NCBI GenBank assembly: GCA_947359465.1
Contig: OX375877.1
Location: 23,447,235-23,511,234, forward strand
Reading direction: 5' to 3'
DNA: 64,000 nucleotides
DNA from: Metellina segmentata
Lineage: Eukaryota; Arthropoda; Arachnida; Araneae; Tetragnathidae
Positions within the stretch are counted from its first letter, which is position 1. The number at the start of each line of letters is the position of its first letter. Made by a program: the position numbers and the translations under genes. The notes beneath the pieces were generated by a model, which searched no databases, was not told the DNA's origin, and saw only the letters and a list, made by a program, of their open reading frames with translations. Shown in pieces: positions 46,413-58,485 of this stretch.

Positions 46413-47345
46413 AATGCCATGTATTTAATACTAAGTAACTGAGGTTTGGCTCTTTAAAAAAAATGAAAAACTGGAATGCGGTTCTCATTGACCTCATGCG
46501 TGTTCACCTCTGATCCATAGGATTCGACGAAATTATCTATAGATTGTGGTCTATAATCCTATAAAATTGTAATCCGTTTTTCTATAAGCTTTATAAAGTA
46601 AGGTCTATACAAATCTATTGAATGCCTGTAGAAACTTCTACAGGAGCTCATTTCTTGTTTCGCAATATTACATTTCTATAGAATTCTATACTAATAAATT
46701 TCTATACAATCGGAGCTCGTTATTTCTCTATACAAATATTCTAGAATTTTTTTCCCGAGAAACGAAATTTTGTTTTTTGATTGAGTTTTATTAAACTTTA
46801 TAAAAAAGTTTCGTAATTGAACATTTATGGTCCTGAAATAAATGTGAAGTTGCCTGAACAGTTTTGATTTTTGTAACATATTGGCAAAATGATAGAATTC
46901 TGCTCCCCTAGAAAAGAATAATCTTAAATATATGAAAATGAAGCAATGAATACAAACACAATGGAGGGAAATATTTTTTTTATTGAGTTTTAAATTCGAA
47001 ATATCATGAAATGTGATTTTTAATTTTTCTAATAACGAAAGTATAAGAGGTGATTATACAGGTATACCAATATATAACATTAATGATGAATCAAATTTTT
47101 ATGTCAGCTTTTAAAAGTTTTCATCGGAACGTTTTGTATGTAGTTTTTCTGCAAAGTTTCGAAATTTCAATGTAGGTTTGTTGGTTCTTATTCATGGAGG
47201 TTCTAAAACTATGCTGAATATGCCTCTGCTTTCCAAGGAAATCAGCTTATCATGGATTGTCTGAGTCTTTCTTTGTCTTGATTTGTAATGCCAAAAAAGT
47301 GTGAAGTATTATGCATTCCAATCCTGCGTTGCTTGTAACGATGAC
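46413..47345. other. non-coding stretch downstream of the 107-residue gene (copy B)
   Basis: Equivalent to 21,371-22,302, including the 20-bp palindrome CCTGTAGAA / TTCTACAGG near 46,626-46,645. The minus-strand AATAAA of the gene is conserved at about 47,346-47,351. Confidence 0.4.
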
Positions 47346-47426
47346 TTTATTTAGGTCAAAATTGACGAGTCCGCAGTCCATTCGGTTTAGAAGGAATGCT
47401 TTCTTTGCAGTGACTCTCAGTGATGC

Positions 47427-47911
47427 TTAGTACCATTGAGACGTCAGGACAAAATTGTCTGAGCAACTGTTGTCAACCTTGTCTTCTCCGTCGAGATCTG
47501 TGGCATCCTCTGCAACTGGTGTGTCAACAGCTTGTGTAGCAGCTAGTAATGCCCTTTCTGCCATCTCGTCTTCGATGGTGCGGAGACGCAAGTCCATGTA
47601 TTCATCCGGATGTTCTGCATTCCATTCTGCGAGGTAGTCGCGTTCCACGTAGGGCTGCAATTTCTTTTCTTTGGCCTCCTTTTTGGCCTGTTTCTTCTTA
47701 ATTCTTTTTTCTTGAAACTTCCTTCTGAAATAGTAGGTTGATATTTATTAATTTTCCAAAACACAAAGGACACATTATATGTATTTGAAACCAAGAGTTT
47801 GTGGTAAAACGTAATGTTAACATACACCAAAATAAATACAAATAAGAAATTTAAGGATGATAAAAGGAATAGGTAACATACTTACATTTGTTTTCCAAAC
47901 CAATCCAACAT
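47427..47911 (-). CDS. two-exon gene for a 107-residue charged protein (copy B)
   Basis: Exon 1 47,886-47,911 and exon 2 47,427-47,724, with the same GTAAGT donor and TTTCAG acceptor as copy A. I found two coding differences from copy A: CTG to CTC (Leu) in the DYLAEW segment and CAG to CAA (Gln) in SQWY. Both are silent, so the predicted protein is identical. Intron differences exist as well. The preserved reading frame, splice sites and poly(A) signal argue that this is a real gene in both units. Function is unknown: a basic lysine-rich N-terminal helix followed by an acidic C-terminal tail. Confidence 0.6.
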
Positions 47912-47928
47912 CTTGAAAGTTGATTAAG

Positions 47929-48131
47929 ACGACTGCGAAATTGGCGTAAATAGCACTGAAAGTTACTGTTCGTTTAAAACGTCGGTAAAATTGACGTAAG
48001 TAGCACTGAAAAGTACTGTTTGTAAGTAAAACGTCGATAGAAGTGACGGAAATAGCACTAAAAAGTACTGTTTATATCAAACGTCGATGAAAATGACGCA
48101 AATAGTACTGAAAAGTACTGTTTATAAATAA
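47929..48131. repeat. four tandem ~50-bp repeats upstream of the 107-residue gene (copy B)
   Basis: Same array as 22,886-23,088 with the same number of units and only scattered substitutions. Confidence 0.8.
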
Positions 48132-48696
48132 ATTGCAGCGGAAAATTCCTCTACAACAAAAAATATCTTTAATCAAACGTATATTTATCTCACTTGATCA
48201 AAGCTTTAAATGCGCTAGTTAGCAGTTCGAAAGATATAACATGAATGACGAAATCTTTTTAAAACAATACTTTTTGCATGCGCAACAATGTTTGTGTTAA
48301 CAATGAAATAGAAATTTCGATGCTTACGTAACAATGGACTCATCCATTATTATACTCAAAGTAATGTTATTGTTTAAGGGGAAAACAGAAAAGGGTTCAA
48401 TTGTATTTAATTCCATTGTTCTAAGTAGGAAGTTTGAAATTTATGCTGAATTCAGAATTAATGATATCATATGTATAATTTCAATTCATTATTTGTTTTA
48501 ATATATCATATTTTTGAACATTCATAAGTCATTAAATCTCTATTTCTATATAATAAAATTGTTGTTACTTTTAATATTTTTACGACACATGACATTATTT
48601 GCATTACTTTCATTTCTAGACCCATAAAATTCCTTTTCATTCAGTCTATTTAAAGTGGACAACACGAATGAAATAAATAAAACTAGCTGAACATTA

Positions 48697-48838
48697 GGAC
48701 CTGATCACATGAGGCGTTTTCTAACGATCGCATGGATAGAAACTTGAACTAGAGGAACAAAAAGAAAACATAAATTAATGCTTACGGAAATCTGACTTTG
48801 AAACCGCGAGTTAGAAAACTCCATATGTGAACAGGGCC
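48697..48838. mobile_element. Harbinger-type MITE (copy B)
   Basis: Counterpart of 23,654-23,794 with TTA at 48,694-48,696 and 48,839-48,841. The insertion predates the duplication. Confidence 0.7.
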
Positions 48839-49016
48839 TTAATACCATGATGAACTAAATAATGAGTTTAGAATTTCGTTGGATTGTTCCTCTACAAGCC
48901 AGTTATTTCACCGACGGTTTTATGGCTGTTTAAGAATAGCTGGGAGAAATGAAGCTTTTCCAGGTTTATCGAGTCAGGAAAACGGCTGTTTACACAAAAA
49001 GCACTTGTGAAATAGG

Positions 49017-49112
49017 TAGCATCTGCAATAGAACTTTTTGTAAATAGATAGCATCTGCATTAGAACTTTTTGTTAATAGATAGCATCTGCAATAGAACTT
49101 TTTGTAAATAGT
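49017..49112. repeat. three tandem 32-bp repeats (copy B)
   Basis: Same three-unit array as 23,973-24,068, unit beginning TAGCATCTGCAATAGAACTT. Confidence 0.9.
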
Positions 49113-49139
49113 AACATCAAAATCCCTTTTAACTCTTTT

Positions 49140-50335
49140 ATCCCGACTTTTGCATGATTAAAATTGACCTATGAAAAGTAGTTTAATTTAATGTTGACAT
49201 GCCAAAAGAAGTCTGCTATGAGTTTAGAGTTTTTAACTTTTCCCGTTTCCTGGAAATATCCTGGGACAATATATCACAATCGTTTTGTCAGTGGGACTAT
49301 TTGTCCCAATCGTCTAGGATAATGTGATAAGAACCTTACACAGCATGTGGATGAAGAGTAAAATTAAACGAAATGCATCGAATATTGTATTCTTACAGTA
49401 CAAGTAAGTATGATATGACGTAAAGCTGTCTTTACAAAGTGCAACCTGACACATTTGACAAATAGTAAATGTTCTTTTTTCTATCTATCTTGGTGAACAG
49501 TAGCTACATCGTTTCCTCTGAGTGTGTTGAACAGGTAGATAGTCTCCTACATTCAACAAAGTGTTTGCTTTTTTTGAAGGTCGAACGTAGTTTTGCGTTC
49601 TTTTTATGTTTGATTTCTCCCTTCCAATATTTATTAGTTACTCAGTAAGGGAATCATGAATGATAATAGTGGTTTCTTTAGTATTTTTTTTTATTCTCTA
49701 ATTCCTTAAGAACCCATTAAGAACGTAAGAACCCATTTAAAGTGGGATTTATTGACTCAATAAGGATTGAAATCTAATCTCTGGGACGTATGTGCCTATT
49801 AGACCCGAATGACTTAAACCCTGTTTATGTAGCAATTTTAATGTGTTGATGCAAAAGTTTATGTTAAATAATAGAAATAAGCTTTTTTTCTCATATGTTT
49901 ATTAAAAAAAAGTTCAGTGCAACTTGAATTTTCTTTAAAATCGCGTGCCTCAAAGAATCAAGGAAAAGCTTCGACTCGGTAGCTTTGAAGTTTGTTATAG
50001 CCAACGTCTTTTCGTTGTAGTTGACTTAACTCTGTGCCAGGGGTGTGCACATGGAGATCTTCTTTTAGTAAAATGCGACTCCTATAGAAAATTTAAACCC
50101 AGTTTTTTTAATTGCTTCAAAAGTTTTTGCAAGAATCAATTGAGATTTGAACGGAGGTCTTCGTTAAGTGTTATACTTAATACATTTTTATTATATTTTA
50201 TTTTTTGTTATTAAAAGTTTGAAATAAGTAGTTTGTAATTGAAACAATTGGCAATTTTTCTTAATTATATATATTTGTGAGTACTTAACATTGCATTTAA
50301 GCTCATATTAATTAAATTTGAATTTATGTATATAT
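49140..50335. other. non-coding stretch, copy B counterpart of 24,100-25,296
   Basis: The hairpin near 49,290 has one arm changed (AGTGGGAC), weakening the stem. The unrecognised frame 49,945-50,214 is open here too. No gene is called. Confidence 0.35.
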
Positions 50336-50450
50336 TCTCTACTTTTATAAAAGGAAGTGTTTGTTTGTTTCTTGCCAGCAAAGTCTTGACGTATTTATGG
50401 CACTTGCAGTAATGGGATTTGGCACACATATAGTCTGATTTTTTTCAATT
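50336..50450 (+). mobile_element. Helitron-like 5' end fragment (copy B)
   Basis: Counterpart of 25,297-25,410, starting TCTCTACTTTTATAAAAGG. Confidence 0.5.
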
Positions 50451-50820
50451 TTGGGGTTATTTTTTATTATTATTTATCGAAGTACTAACCCATATTTGGT
50501 TACTCCTTCTGTTAATATTATAATAGAGGTTTGACATTGAGAAAAACACTTCAAAACTAAAAAGGCCTCATACGATACGAGAAGTTAATGCTTTCATACC
50601 GTTATCATAAAGCATCTAAAACATAGATAAGGAATAGGAACTGTGTAAAGCTTCTAAAATTTCGAATTGTCTTAAATAAAATTTGATTGAGAATTCTGAC
50701 AAATGTTTTTGTGCATCGTTATAAAGTACATATCTACAAGTAAGCCCAATTAAAGGTCTTGATTGTTTTTGGCAAAATCCAAATATGAGAATTTTAAAAT
50801 TTTATCTAGATTTTATATTA

Positions 50821-51672
50821 GCTACTGCGTGGATAGTTTGCGTTGCCCGTGCCCGTGGTGTCAAATATTAATCTGGTGTAAAATTTTCCGCAGATTTCAA
50901 ATAAGTTGATATTTTCAATCTATCTTTAGCGATTCCGATTTTGCGAAAATGAACTAACAATCCCTGTCAAAATGTTTTTTTATTTTTTGCTCTCATTACC
51001 TAAAATGGAATAGGACATTACATGTATTCTGTTTAATTTTTTTTAACGCGAAGGGCAGAAGATGCAATCTGTTTCACGTGACGTCACAATCTCTTAAGAA
51101 AATATAGAAGATACATTCAATTTCAAAATGATTTTTTTAAAGAAACACATATTTTTAGGTATAGATCTAAAGTGAAATTTTTCGCGGATTTCAAATAAGT
51201 TGAAATTTTTACTCCATCTTTAACGGTCTAAGAGATAAAAAAAGATCTAAGTGAGTTCACTTAAAAGATTTATCGTCTGGCTGGACAATCATTCCTCCAC
51301 GCAAAATAAAGCGGAAACTGAAAAAAAATAATTTTCTCCGGGTTCCCCGGGATGAAAAATAATGGCATAGTTCCAAGGCTGACGGAAAGATCACGTGGGT
51401 AGGAAAGTCTAGATTCGAGTGTTTCTTCTTTCCCGGAAGAAACGCGTTGAAGAACCCGATGGAGAATAAAACTAGTAAATTCATTTAAAAATCTTCTAGA
51501 TTGAATTTTAAAATTCGCCGCTACCTAAAATTTGCAAAAAACTTCGGACTACCTGTGTGTCAAATCTCATTCCTGTCAATTCTGTAGTCTGTTCTGTAGT
51601 AGATTCGTCAGGATTTTACAGCCACGCAAAAAACAGACAAACAGACAAACATTTCCTTTTATAATAGTAGAG
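50821..51672 (-). mobile_element. Helitron-like element (copy B, first)
   Basis: Counterpart of 25,778-26,634. The minus-strand 5' end near 51,672 reads CTCTACTATTATAAAAGG; the first bases have merged with the neighbouring element. Confidence 0.53.
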
Positions 51673-52185
51673 GCCACTGCGTGGTCAGCATGGCATTGTC
51701 CGTGATAATTATTTTGTGTTGTCAGGTTTGACCACTGTTTGCTGACGCTCGCCAACCCTTGGTGATTACTACGTATTCCCATTTGGTTGGCTTCGTAAAC
51801 TAACTTCACAGGCCACGCTGCCTCGAAGTGGCTATTATTAACAAATTAAATCAAAACACTCTAGAATCAGAAAACTTGTCATAGTTCCAAAGGCACTGGA
51901 ATGAAAAACGCTTGTAGCGTCAGCGATCTGAAATCGTAAAATCCTCTCGTTTCTTTATTCAAGGTAGGAGAGACGTCACATTCTGGAAAGAAGAAAGTAA
52001 GATGAAAAAACTAATAAATTAATTTTAAAATGTTCTAGATTACATATTAAAAATTGGGCTGGACACAAAAATTGGAAAATATTAGGTCAACCAGTGTGCT
52101 AAATTTCATTATTGTAAGTGCCATAGTTTCGACAAGACACAGCGCACAGAACACAGTGTCACACTTCCTTTTATAATAGTAGAGA
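51673..52185 (-). mobile_element. Helitron-like element, shorter variant (copy B, second)
   Basis: Counterpart of 26,635-27,150, ending TATAATAGTAGAGA at 52,185. The 3' terminal CTAG present in copy A is deleted here, and the GCCACTGCGTGG hairpin directly abuts the previous element. Confidence 0.53.
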
Positions 52186-53049
52186 TAGAACTAACCCATG
52201 TTTGTCTACTAATTTAAAAAATATTGTAACCTTACAATAAGTAATCCTTCAAAAAAGCAATTTCAACATTAAAAGGCTTGACCCCTTTGAAATGGATACT
52301 TAAATAAAGCACTGATAGTTGCAATAAATGCCATGTTGGTTTGAAACTAGTGTCATATCGCATCCCGTCAAAAAAAGTAACATAAATCAAAATTGCAGAA
52401 TTTTTAGAAACATCAATTTAAACTATACTATAAAACGTATAGTGAAATATTATAAGCTTCTTTTAAATTTTTAGTAAGTATTCATGGTGGTAACTTCTAT
52501 TTTTTTAGAATAGTAATACAACACAATGGGGCACCTCATTCATATTCTTCAGTAACATAACATCACAAATTTTATTTCTTGACTTGTGTCAGTTTTCTGT
52601 TCGTGTTGCGATATTAGTTACTATAGCTCAATACTTGAATTTAGTCCTCTTTAAAGAAGATATTTGGAGGAAACATTATAGAATATTGATCCTCCAAAAC
52701 ATGGTCGATTTTGCTGGACAAAACTGCTGTAGCGTCATGGTTTCCTGTCTTCAGGGACCTGAAATTCTTGACCGTCAATAACAAATCCTCACGTGCATCG
52801 AGAGTTTACGACCGAACGGATGGGATAAAAAAATATCCAGTAGTGTCCTTGATATTTAACTGTACCCCTTCGTTACAGAGGGGGGACGTGTATTTTTGTT
52901 TCCGACCCCTTAAAAAAAAAGGAAACGAACGGACGCAGAACTTATCGTCACCTTCGATGGAACCACTGGATTCGTTTTCTGTATAATTTAATTTTAGATT
53001 AGCCTCGAAATCTGCTTCAATTTCTTAAATTTTGTTCTACCCACGAAGA

Positions 53050-53635
53050 AGGTGCAGAATTATAGTGGTGCCAAGCTCGATCGACTTGGAACGGACGTAG
53101 AGTCTTTAGTGACGAGTCCCGTTCCCAACTGTGTCCTGACTATGACCTCAGACCTGTCTGGAGACGTCCAGAGCAGCGTGGGGATCCTGTCCTTACTATC
53201 TCAGTCCACACATGCACACAACAGGGCGTTATGGTCTGGAGTCTCATCTCCTTTCATAGCCGAACATCTTTGGTAGTCATTTCTGGCACACTTGCAGCAC
53301 ATCGGTACGTAGACGACATTCTACGACCTGTTGCGTTACCGGTCATTTAGCGACACCCCGGACTTACTTCCAACAAGATAATGCCCGACCGCCCAGGGCA
53401 CGTGTTGCTATAAATTGTCTTCGAGCTTTCCTAACACTTCCTTAGCCAACTACGTCTCCTGTTCTCTCTCCCATAGAGAACATTTCGAACGTTAGGGGAA
53501 GGTGATTGTACCATCCCGGAATGTTGACCCTATATCCCGATAATTGGAGACGGCAGGAAATGTCACGGAATTTCTTCAGTCTATGCCACGCCAGGTGACG
53601 CCATGCCAAAGTTGGACCAATGCCTTATTAAATCC
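53050..53635 (+). pseudogene. Tc1-like transposase remnant (copy B)
   Basis: Third copy of the dead Tc1 gene. FSDES and CPDYDLRPVW-type text occurs near 53,110-53,160, GVMVWSLISF near 53,230 and the DNARPPRARVAI-type block near 53,380-53,415. It lacks the extra duplication of copy A near 30.1 kb but has a deletion near 53,565-53,640. Confidence 0.78.
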
Positions 53636-53924
53636 TCACTTTGTTGCGATCAAACTCTGGACTAAATCATTCAATTTTTCTGAAATTCTAATCGCTTGTT
53701 TTTCTTTGTTAATTCTTCTTATCCACCATTTTTTTATCGCCATCGGACAACTCCTTGGTGCGCCGATTTTTTTTTTGTTATAAAGTTTAATTTTAATATA
53801 ATTAATTGCTCTGTTCGTCTTATAGGTGTGCTTATATGTAAAAATCCACTCGTATTAAATAGTTAATCTGCCTAGTGTAAAGTTCTTTCAACTTGCGGAG
53901 TTTTGACCCTCTGTAAATGAAGTA

Positions 53925-54759
53925 CTAGCCACTGCGTGGCTAGCTCGGCGTTGCCCGTGCTTGGCTTTGCCCGTTTGCTTTGCAAACCAACAACACGTGC
54001 AACGCCGTGATGTAATTTAGTAATCTGGTTTAAAATTTAACGCTGATTTCAAATCCGTTGAAATTTTTCAATCTATCTGTAACGATTCCGATTTTACGGA
54101 AAAGAAATAAACAATTCCAGTGCCGAAGAGCAGTAAATGTAAACTGCATTTCTTATCCTTAGCGTTAAAAAAACAATCTGTTCATTTTTGGAAAGCGAAA
54201 GTTGACGTGACATCACAATCTCTCTTGCGAAAATATAAAAGATATATTTAATTTAAAAATAATTTATTTAAAGAAAATCATATATATTCGTACTGATCGA
54301 ATAAGATTTTTTCAGTAAATTTCAAATCCGTTGAAATTTTTACTCTGTCTTTAACAGTCTCTAGGAGGTAGAAAAAATAACTAAATAACTAAAGTTACAA
54401 TTTTTTTTATCGTCTGCTGTAAAATCATTCTTTCGCGCAAAATGAAAATAATCTGTTCGCTCCCTTTTTAGATGACAAACTATGGCATGGTTCCAAGGGC
54501 TGTCGACAAGGTGCCGTGAGGGCGAAAAGTCTAAATTTTGATCCTCCATCTTCCGCGGAAAAAGTTCCAAAGGTGAAAAAACTATTAAATTCATTTTAAA
54601 ATGTTCTAGATTAAATTTTAAAATTCACCTCGACCCTAAAATTGCAAAAAATTTTCTCTACCTGTGTGCCAAATCCCATTACTGTAAGTGCCATAGATTC
54701 GTCAGGACTTTGATCACAAAAAAGAAACAGACAAACAGTTCATTTTATAGTAATAGAGA
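53925..54759 (-). mobile_element. Helitron-like element with best-preserved termini (copy B, third)
   Basis: Minus-strand start TCTCTATTACTATAAAATG at 54,759; end CTAG at 53,925, where the next base on that strand is T. The terminal palindrome CTAGCCAC-TGC-GTGGCTAG has a perfect 8-bp stem. TC start, CTAG end, 3' hairpin and an A/T insertion context match the Helitron structural signature. About 835 bp, non-coding. Confidence 0.62.
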
Positions 54760-54830
54760 TTATAGAAGCATTAAATATTTCTATTTGCATGAAACCTTAT
54801 AACGTCACTTTATTTCATTGAGGAACAGAC

Positions 54831-54980
54831 GTCCCCGGGAGGCATATAACTTATCTTTACTCGATTAGAGAACAAAGGAAAATTTTAAGCCCGCTGATTC
54901 GTTGGTTTCTCATCGTGACCTATGACATCACTCATTCATAGTGCGCTTTCCTGAGAAGCATCAATATTTACGTGCAATTA
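54831..54980 (+). repeat. left arm of a long inverted repeat (copy B)
   Basis: About 150 bp whose reverse complement recurs at 58,486-58,640; shared words include TATCTTTACT, CGTTGGTTTCTCAT and ATCAATATTTAC. The arms bracket the hAT element. Confidence 0.65.
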
Positions 54981-55614
54981 GTCTCGTGTCTCACTACTCT
55001 CAGTAAAACTCTTTTCTGTCACTTTTTCCTTTCTTTTGAGTCCAGGTCAGGGATGGCGAACCTATGACCAGCAGGTCAGACACTGACCCACGCAGAGTTT
55101 TGTAATGACCCACGCATTGATTTTTATAAACTTATCATATACATAAAGAATTCTAATAAATAAAAATATGAAGAAAATACAAGCGTTAATAAAGAATTTA
55201 AAAATGAAAAAAATGTATAGTGATTTTGTAAAATGTTTTAGATTTATTGATGATGAGACAAAACATAATGCTGTTTTAATATTTGTATGAAAATATTAGG
55301 ATATTTATGATGAAACTTGACATCTTTACTAGGGATTCGGAAATGAAAATCATGAAATATGTTCCTCAGTTACAAAAACATTTTCAAAACACAATATCAA
55401 TGTAAAATACGTTTCACGTTTAAGAAAATGCAATCAAAAAAATTATTTAATGATTATACAGGAAATAAAACAAGCCTTTGAGGAGAGATTTAGTCATTTC
55501 AAGAGTATGAAAATACATTTCACTTTATTTTACATCCACACAAAACGAAATTCGAAACAATTGAGTTGAACGAACTTAAGTGGCTAGGTATCCAAAATTT
55601 AGAAATGCAATTAG

Positions 55615-55938
55615 TTGAATTTCAAAGCTCAAAGCAGCATAGTTTGCAAAAATAAATTTGATAACTTGATTTCCGAAGCAGAAGGGAACATGTCTGAAAT
55701 TAGTGCAAATTACAATGATCCCACGTTAAAAATTGAAAATATTATATTAAACGTATGGGATACTCTGCGAAATAATTTTATATCAATGAAGAAACTTTCT
55801 AATGCTCTTTTAACGATGTTTAGATCCACATATACATGTGAAAAAATTTCTTCGAGGAATTTTCAAAAGTCTACCAATGAAAATAATCTCGGAAAGGAAT
55901 TGACTGCAAAATGCGTTAAACTAGTGAATTCTTATTAA
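55615..55938 (+). pseudogene. hAT transposase C-terminal (dimerisation) region
   Basis: An open frame of about 107 codons ending at 55,938. It reads KKLSNALLTMFRSTYTCEK then ENNLGKELTAKCVKL, the hAT C-terminal dimerisation block (compare the usual FGSTYLCE and LTDENL text). No ATG start belongs to it and the RNase H catalytic core is not readable. The copy A equivalent at about 32,270-32,540 has frameshifts in the same block. Confidence 0.72.
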
Positions 55939-56039
55939 ATTAACATAAAATAACGTAACTAATTCTCATTAAATATACTTAAACTTTAATGTGCATACAC
56001 ATACCTGTAACTATATTATCGATTAAAATATAATATTTC

Positions 56040-56040
<1 letters not shown>

Positions 56041-56084
<44 letters not shown>
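56041..56084. repeat. AT microsatellite, left of the mariner
   Basis: (TA)n tract interrupted by the mariner at 56,085; it continues on the right side from 57,588. Confidence 0.95.
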
Positions 56085-56087
<3 letters not shown>

Positions 56088-57587
56088 GGTGGTCCCGAAT
56101 TCATGGTACAAACTTTAATGGTAGGTACAGGACATTGTAACAATGATTTATTGTATAGGAATGTATAGTCGCAAGTGACGCGGTGAGGCGAAAACAGGGG
56201 AAATAACGGCCGAAAGGAAAAACAAAGATTTTATTGAAAACGTTGTTGACAAGTGTCATGTTTACAGTAATTGTTCAAAATTGCGTCCACCAGTATCGAT
56301 ACATGCTTGACAGCGTCGGTGGAGCGATTGGCGTACACGTTCAAAGATGCCTGGTATTTCACGCACACCTGCAGCAACTACAGATAAGCGAGCGACGAGA
56401 TCCTCATCTGAGTCAACTGGAGTCTCATAAACAAGATGCTTTAGATGTCCCCATAAAAAGTAATCGAGGCTCGATAAATCGGGAGATCGGGGTGGCCAAG
56501 GGACTGGTCCACCACGCCCAATCCATCGAGTACCAAACGTGGCATTCAGGTAATTCCGTACATCAATGCTGAAGTGTGATGGCGCCCCATCGTGCTGAAA
56601 CCACATGCGGTTACGAATGGCGATCGGAACATCATGCAGCAGTTGTGGTAACACTTCTTTCAGAAAAATAAGATAGCTTCCGCCAGTGAGCCGCGTGGGT
56701 AGTAAATATGGGCCAATCAAAAAGTCGTTCACAATACCAGCCCACACATTAATACTGAAACGTTGTTGAAACGCATGTCGACGCGTTGCATGTGGATTAT
56801 CGGTTGCCCACACATGGGAATTGTGCGCATTAAAGACACCCTCGCGTGAAAATGTCGCTTCATCTGTAAATAGCACATAATCTACGAAATCCGGCTGCAA
56901 CGCACATTGCTGCATCACCCACAGGCAGAAGTTCACGCGGCGAGGATAATCTGCCGGATTCAATGCTTGTACTTTCTGAAAATGGAAGGGGTGTAAGCGA
57001 TTTTCGTTTAACACTCTGCATACAGTCTGATGACTCACACCTACGTCACGCGCAACAGTTCTTGTGCTTGACTCGGGTCTATCAGCCACAATGTTCAAGA
57101 TGCTTTCTTCCAGCCTTGGAGTGCGTACAGCTCTTACTCGACCAGCGCCATGTCTGTTGACGTCGAACGCACCTGTTTCACAAAGTTGACGATGTAACCG
57201 TTGAAAAATTCTATGATCCGGCATTCGTCGATCAGGATACTCCGCGCGATACATTCGTAACGCAGCTCTGCCGTTACCATTTGCACGGCCGTACATGTAA
57301 TGCATGTCTGCTTTTTCTGCATACGTAAAGTCACCCATCGTCTACGGCAGCACAATTGTGAATGGCGCTTTTCCCTACTGCGATGCATCATGTTCAACAG
57401 CGGCTAGACATCTACTGCCCTCTACCGGCAATGATACCAACCGATCACTCCATTTCTCTTTCCTTTTATTTCCCCTGTTTACGCCTCACCGCGTCACTTG
57501 CGACTATACATTCCTATACAATAAATCATTGTTACAATGTCCTGTACCTACCATTAAAGTTTGTACCATGAATTCGGGACCACCCTG
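56085..57587 (-). mobile_element. complete DD41D mariner-like element, 1,503 bp
   Basis: Terminal inverted repeats of 121 bp (56,085-56,205 and 57,467-57,587) that differ at about one position and begin CAGGGTGGTCCCGAATTCAT. TA target duplications lie at 56,083-56,084 and 57,588-57,589. It encodes one intact transposase. It sits inside the hAT in copy B and is absent from the same place in copy A, so it arrived after the copies separated. Confidence 0.95.
56262..57338 (-). CDS. DD41D mariner transposase, full length
   Basis: A single 358-residue frame with ATG at 57,338. Residues 1-60 form the first helix-turn-helix region ([14 protein letters not shown] start), residues about 92-115 the second ([12 protein letters not shown]). 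The catalytic triad is D159 (LFTDEA), D250 (QHDGAP) and D292 (SSLDYF), a DD41D spacing, unlike the DD34D of classical mariner or the DD34E of Tc1. This spacing is reported for the rosa/Visitor-type lineage. No stop or frameshift interrupts it and the TIRs are intact, so it is a candidate active element. Upstream lies about 130 bp of leader inside the right TIR side. Confidence 0.95.
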   Translation of the reverse strand: MGDFTYAEKADMHYMYGRANGNGRAALRMYRAEYPDRRMPDHRIFQRLHRQLCETGAFDVNRHGAGRVRAVRTPRLEESILNIVADRPESSTRTVARDVGVSHQTVCRVLNENRLHPFHFQKVQALNPADYPRRVNFCLWVMQQCALQPDFVDYVLFTDEATFSREGVFNAHNSHVWATDNPHATRRHAFQQRFSINVWAGIVNDFLIGPYLLPTRLTGGSYLIFLKEVLPQLLHDVPIAIRNRMWFQHDGAPSHFSIDVRNYLNATFGTRWIGRGGPVPWPPRSPDLSSLDYFLWGHLKHLVYETPVDSDEDLVARLSVVAAGVREIPGIFERVRQSLHRRCQACIDTGGRNFEQLL

Positions 57588-57644
<57 letters not shown>

Positions 57645-57665
57645 ATATATATATATATCTATCTA

Positions 57666-57732
<67 letters not shown>
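57588..57732. repeat. AT microsatellite, right of the mariner
   Basis: (TA)n with a few ATCTATCT interruptions. Plus-strand frames of alternating Tyr and Ile here are artefacts. Confidence 0.95.
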
Positions 57733-57737
<5 letters not shown>

Positions 57738-58485
57738 ATTCTTTTCCTTGTTCATTAAAAACTCAGCCAGTGCTAAGGGGCTAGGCATGATTTCTCCCCT
57801 TTTATATCGATTTTTTTGGCTCTTCGCTTGCAAGAGTAAAAGTTGTAAAACAAAAAGAAATCGTTAACTTATTCAGGGATTAAAAAATTGAAAACCAAAA
57901 AAAAATAGTTTTTTTTTTTCATGCTCCCTAATTCCATTTCCAAGTGACCACCAGTTTGTGCTAAAAAAATATTGAACAAAATTTGATCCACTTCTTAAAA
58001 AGGTTCGCCGTCCCTGGTCTAGGTGATTCAGTGCAAATACAAAGCATGATAACTAAAACTTGAGAACTAGTCCAATTCGTTTCAGCTGTTTGCTAAGAAT
58101 GCTTTGAAATTTTATGTCATTCGCAATCAGTTTCTGACAATCAACGCGAAAGCTCTCTTTTCTAAATCTGAGTAATTTGAGCCCATGTGATTCAATGTAA
58201 ATACAAAACTTTGAAACTTGCCCAAATATCACAAAATTGAAACTCTCGCTCATACAAAATTAAAAAACAACATGGAAAAATATTCAAAAGAAAGGGAAAA
58301 CACATTAGAAAACCTTGGCAATCTTATATTGAATGCAATGATATTAGCGAATTCGAACGTTGATGATATACCTAACAAAACGATGTCTATAATAATAATT
58401 CCAAAGTAAATGTTACTAGAAATGGATGCGTTTGTAGTAAACCAAAATATATTAATACCTATGAACTGTGAAATGTAATTATAAC

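Larger units (their letters stand above)
55048..58016 (+). mobile_element. hAT element with both TIRs, carrying a mariner (copy B)
   Basis: Left TIR CAGGGATGGCGAACCTATGA at 55,048; right TIR AGGTTCGCCGTCCCTG ending 58,016. Target duplications GTCCAGGT (55,040-55,047) and GTCTAGGT (58,017-58,024) match at 7 of 8. Without the mariner it would be about 1.5 kb, with only the 3' part of a transposase, so it is a non-autonomous deletion derivative. Confidence 0.88.
33708..58413 (+). repeat. tandem segmental duplication, copy B
   Basis: Direct repeat of copy A. Homology ends at about 58,413, after the same AATTCCAAAGTAA motif, where the sequence becomes unique. Copy B carries its own mariner (56,085-57,587) and a 1.9-kb replacement (38,220-40,146). 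It lacks the two DNA elements found near 28 kb in copy A and shows their empty sites at 52,651 and 52,727. Confidence 0.93.

Noticed and set aside
56234..56572. Plus-strand frame opposite the mariner transposase
   Set aside because: Antisense shadow of the transposase; the same frame appears opposite the copy at the window start.
57304..57867. Plus-strand frame of 187 codons with long Tyr-Ile alternation
   Set aside because: It crosses the mariner end and the AT microsatellite; the repeat supplies the open frame.
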